Assembly (NCBI GenBank): GCA_023807065.1
Contig: JAJJLU010004251.1
Coordinates: 1 to 16,020 of the forward strand
DNA length: 16,020 bases
DNA from: Isotricha intestinalis
Taxonomy: Eukaryota; Ciliophora; Litostomatea; Vestibuliferida; Isotrichidae
Direction: 5' to 3'
Shown here: one piece after another, positions 15,220-16,020 of the stretch
How positions within the stretch are numbered: the first letter of the stretch is position 1
Layout: the number at the start of each line of letters is the position of its first letter
The notes under the pieces: model-generated
The model's database searches: none
What the model saw: only the letters and a program-made list of their open reading frames with translations
What the model was told of the DNA's origin: nothing
Made by a program: the position numbers and the translations under genes

Positions 15220-16020
15220 TTAATTATTTAAACTTTTTATTTTATTTATTGTTGGAATTAACCAAAAAATAAAATTTTCTCCAAAAATTTCTTTAAAATT
15301 TTCTCTAAAGTTTTTCCTATAAAAAGGGCAATTTTCTTTATTTTTATATTTATGAAATTCTACAATAGTCATATTATAATAAATTCCTTTTAATTGATTT
15401 AATAATAAACCAAAGCAAAAAACAAAAGAAAATAAACTACAAAAAAAACCAAAAAAAGGTAAAGTATAATAACTACTAATTACAATTTGATTATAAATAT
15501 TATTAATATTAGCATTTTCTCTATCATTAATTTCTTCTTTATTTTTCATAACATAATAAAATTCTTTAAACATAACAAGAGAATTAATTAAACTATTAAT
15601 TCCACCATAAAAAATAAATAAAATATAACTTTTCTTATTTTTAGCTCCAACACAATTAACAATCCAAGGACAATGATGATCCATTTTAATAATACAAGTT
15701 TTACAATCAGAACAATGATGTGTTCTTATATTTTTTATATTATTACATTTTTTACATATTTCATTTTTTATAAACACTCACTTCATTTATTTTTATATTT
15801 ATATTATGAATTATAGCATTTGATGTTATAATACTTATTATATGAGATATTGTTATAATTATTGTATTAAAGTAAAAAATTGGAATCAATAAATTTTTTA
15901 TTTTTTGAGTATTTAAAATATTTGGATTTAAACTATTATTTACTTAAAAAAAAGTAAATGATATAAATACTATAAAAATATCTGAATATAATGGTATTAT
16001 TGTTAGATAATAATAATATG
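15220..16020 (-). CDS. DHHC-type protein S-acyltransferase, 5' end beyond window, frame broken
   Basis: The cysteine-rich domain is complete: ICKKC, RTHHC, CKTC, the catalytic DHHC (codons 15681-15670), CPWIVNCVG and N47 in the numbering from 15777. Two TM helices follow ([20 protein letters not shown] and [16 protein letters not shown]), then NMTIVEF (a TTxE-like motif) and NFKEIFG (a PaCCT-like motif). These enzymes attach palmitate to protein cysteines at the Golgi, ER or plasma membrane. Upstream, codons 15940 to 15771 in another frame give a TM2-like segment, [26 protein letters not shown] (where the family has TDPGAVP) and NEVSVYK, which should lead straight into NEICKKC. The two frames differ by one base in the A6 run at 15764-15769. 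A 28-nt GT-AG intron at 15943-15970 may lie further upstream. The first TM and the start codon are not visible with confidence. Confidence 0.85.
15943..15970 (-). other. Candidate 28-nt intron in the DHHC gene
   Basis: Read on the minus strand it begins GTATTTATAT and ends TTTTTAAG after a pyrimidine run, 28 nt, phase 1. Removal would join a 16-codon open stretch at the window edge (16019-15972) to the frame encoding the TM2 segment, bypassing an in-frame TAA at 15944-15946. The length and 3n+1 phase match the PAS gene introns, but the flanking protein sequence is too short to confirm it. Confidence 0.35.

Noticed and set aside
15220..15777. DHHC protein starting at the GTG at 15777-15775
   Set aside because: A GTG start is not expected in a eukaryotic nuclear gene, and DHHC enzymes need two membrane helices before the cysteine-rich domain; these are found upstream in another frame.
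15723..15840. A 58-nt intron (GT at 15834, AG at 15777) could also join the two DHHC frames
   Set aside because: It keeps frame, but it would delete the TSNAII and NEVSVYK region that aligns with the family's TM2-DPG-to-CRD linker, and it is twice the length of the other introns. A one-base indel explains the data better.
1..16020. Ciliate code with TAA/TAG = Gln
   Set aside because: All families end at TAA at their normal lengths, and reading through these stops gives no homologous extension. The in-frame TAA codons upstream of the PAS long exon are explained by short introns.
1..16020. CRISPR, insertion sequences, tRNA or rRNA genes, phage or plasmid features
   Set aside because: None was seen on either strand; the gene set is eukaryotic nuclear.

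Overview
The window looks like nuclear DNA of an AT-rich, gene-dense, unicellular eukaryote, most likely a ciliate (inference). The evidence is as follows. There is an intact 204-residue eukaryotic ribosomal protein eL15 gene. One gene is interrupted by two very small GT-AG introns (25 and 28 nt). A very large multi-spanning PAS membrane protein resembles the ciliate/amoeba 'tiny macrocysts' (TmcB-like) family. One coiled-coil protein resembles axonemal proteins. Intergenic gaps are only about 100-340 bp. All eight visible stop codons are TAA, and no gene needs TAA or TAG to be read as an amino acid. This argues against the Tetrahymena/Paramecium code and fits a ciliate with a standard-like code, such as a litostome (the group with the rumen ciliates) or a heterotrich. 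The lineage assignment is inference.

Layout, left to right. 1-913 (-): 5' part of an unrecognised protein. 1073-2302 (-): TLDc-domain protein with a coiled coil. 2303-2640: divergent promoter region with two palindromes. 2641-3234 (+): lysine-free, arginine-rich RRM protein resembling the ALY/REF mRNA-export adaptor. 3466-4080 (-): eL15. 4181-5710 (-): coiled-coil, possibly ciliary protein. 5946-11494 (-): three-exon gene for a PAS-containing membrane protein of 1831 residues. 11495-11630: short divergent promoter. 11631-12338 (+): SWEET-type sugar transporter. 12453-15113 (+): DENN-domain protein, a probable Rab GTPase regulator. 15220-16020 (-): DHHC palmitoyltransferase running off the right edge, whose frame is broken by one base in an A6 run.

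This is a chromosomal housekeeping and signalling neighbourhood, not an operon or a mobile island. I see no transposon, CRISPR array, tRNA, rRNA or telomere. The genes do not form one pathway: two serve RNA/translation, three relate to membranes and trafficking (SWEET, DENN, DHHC), one is a large sensory-type membrane protein, one is cytoskeletal, one is TLDc and one is unknown.

The most useful new readings are these: the reconstruction of the first 191 residues of the PAS protein across two tiny introns; the single-base frame break in the DHHC gene, where both halves keep family features; the total absence of lysine from the ALY/REF-like protein; and a cluster of five copies of TAAGGTTT around the eL15 gene, two of which overlap stop codons. 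I did not find a convincing wholly new biological system.
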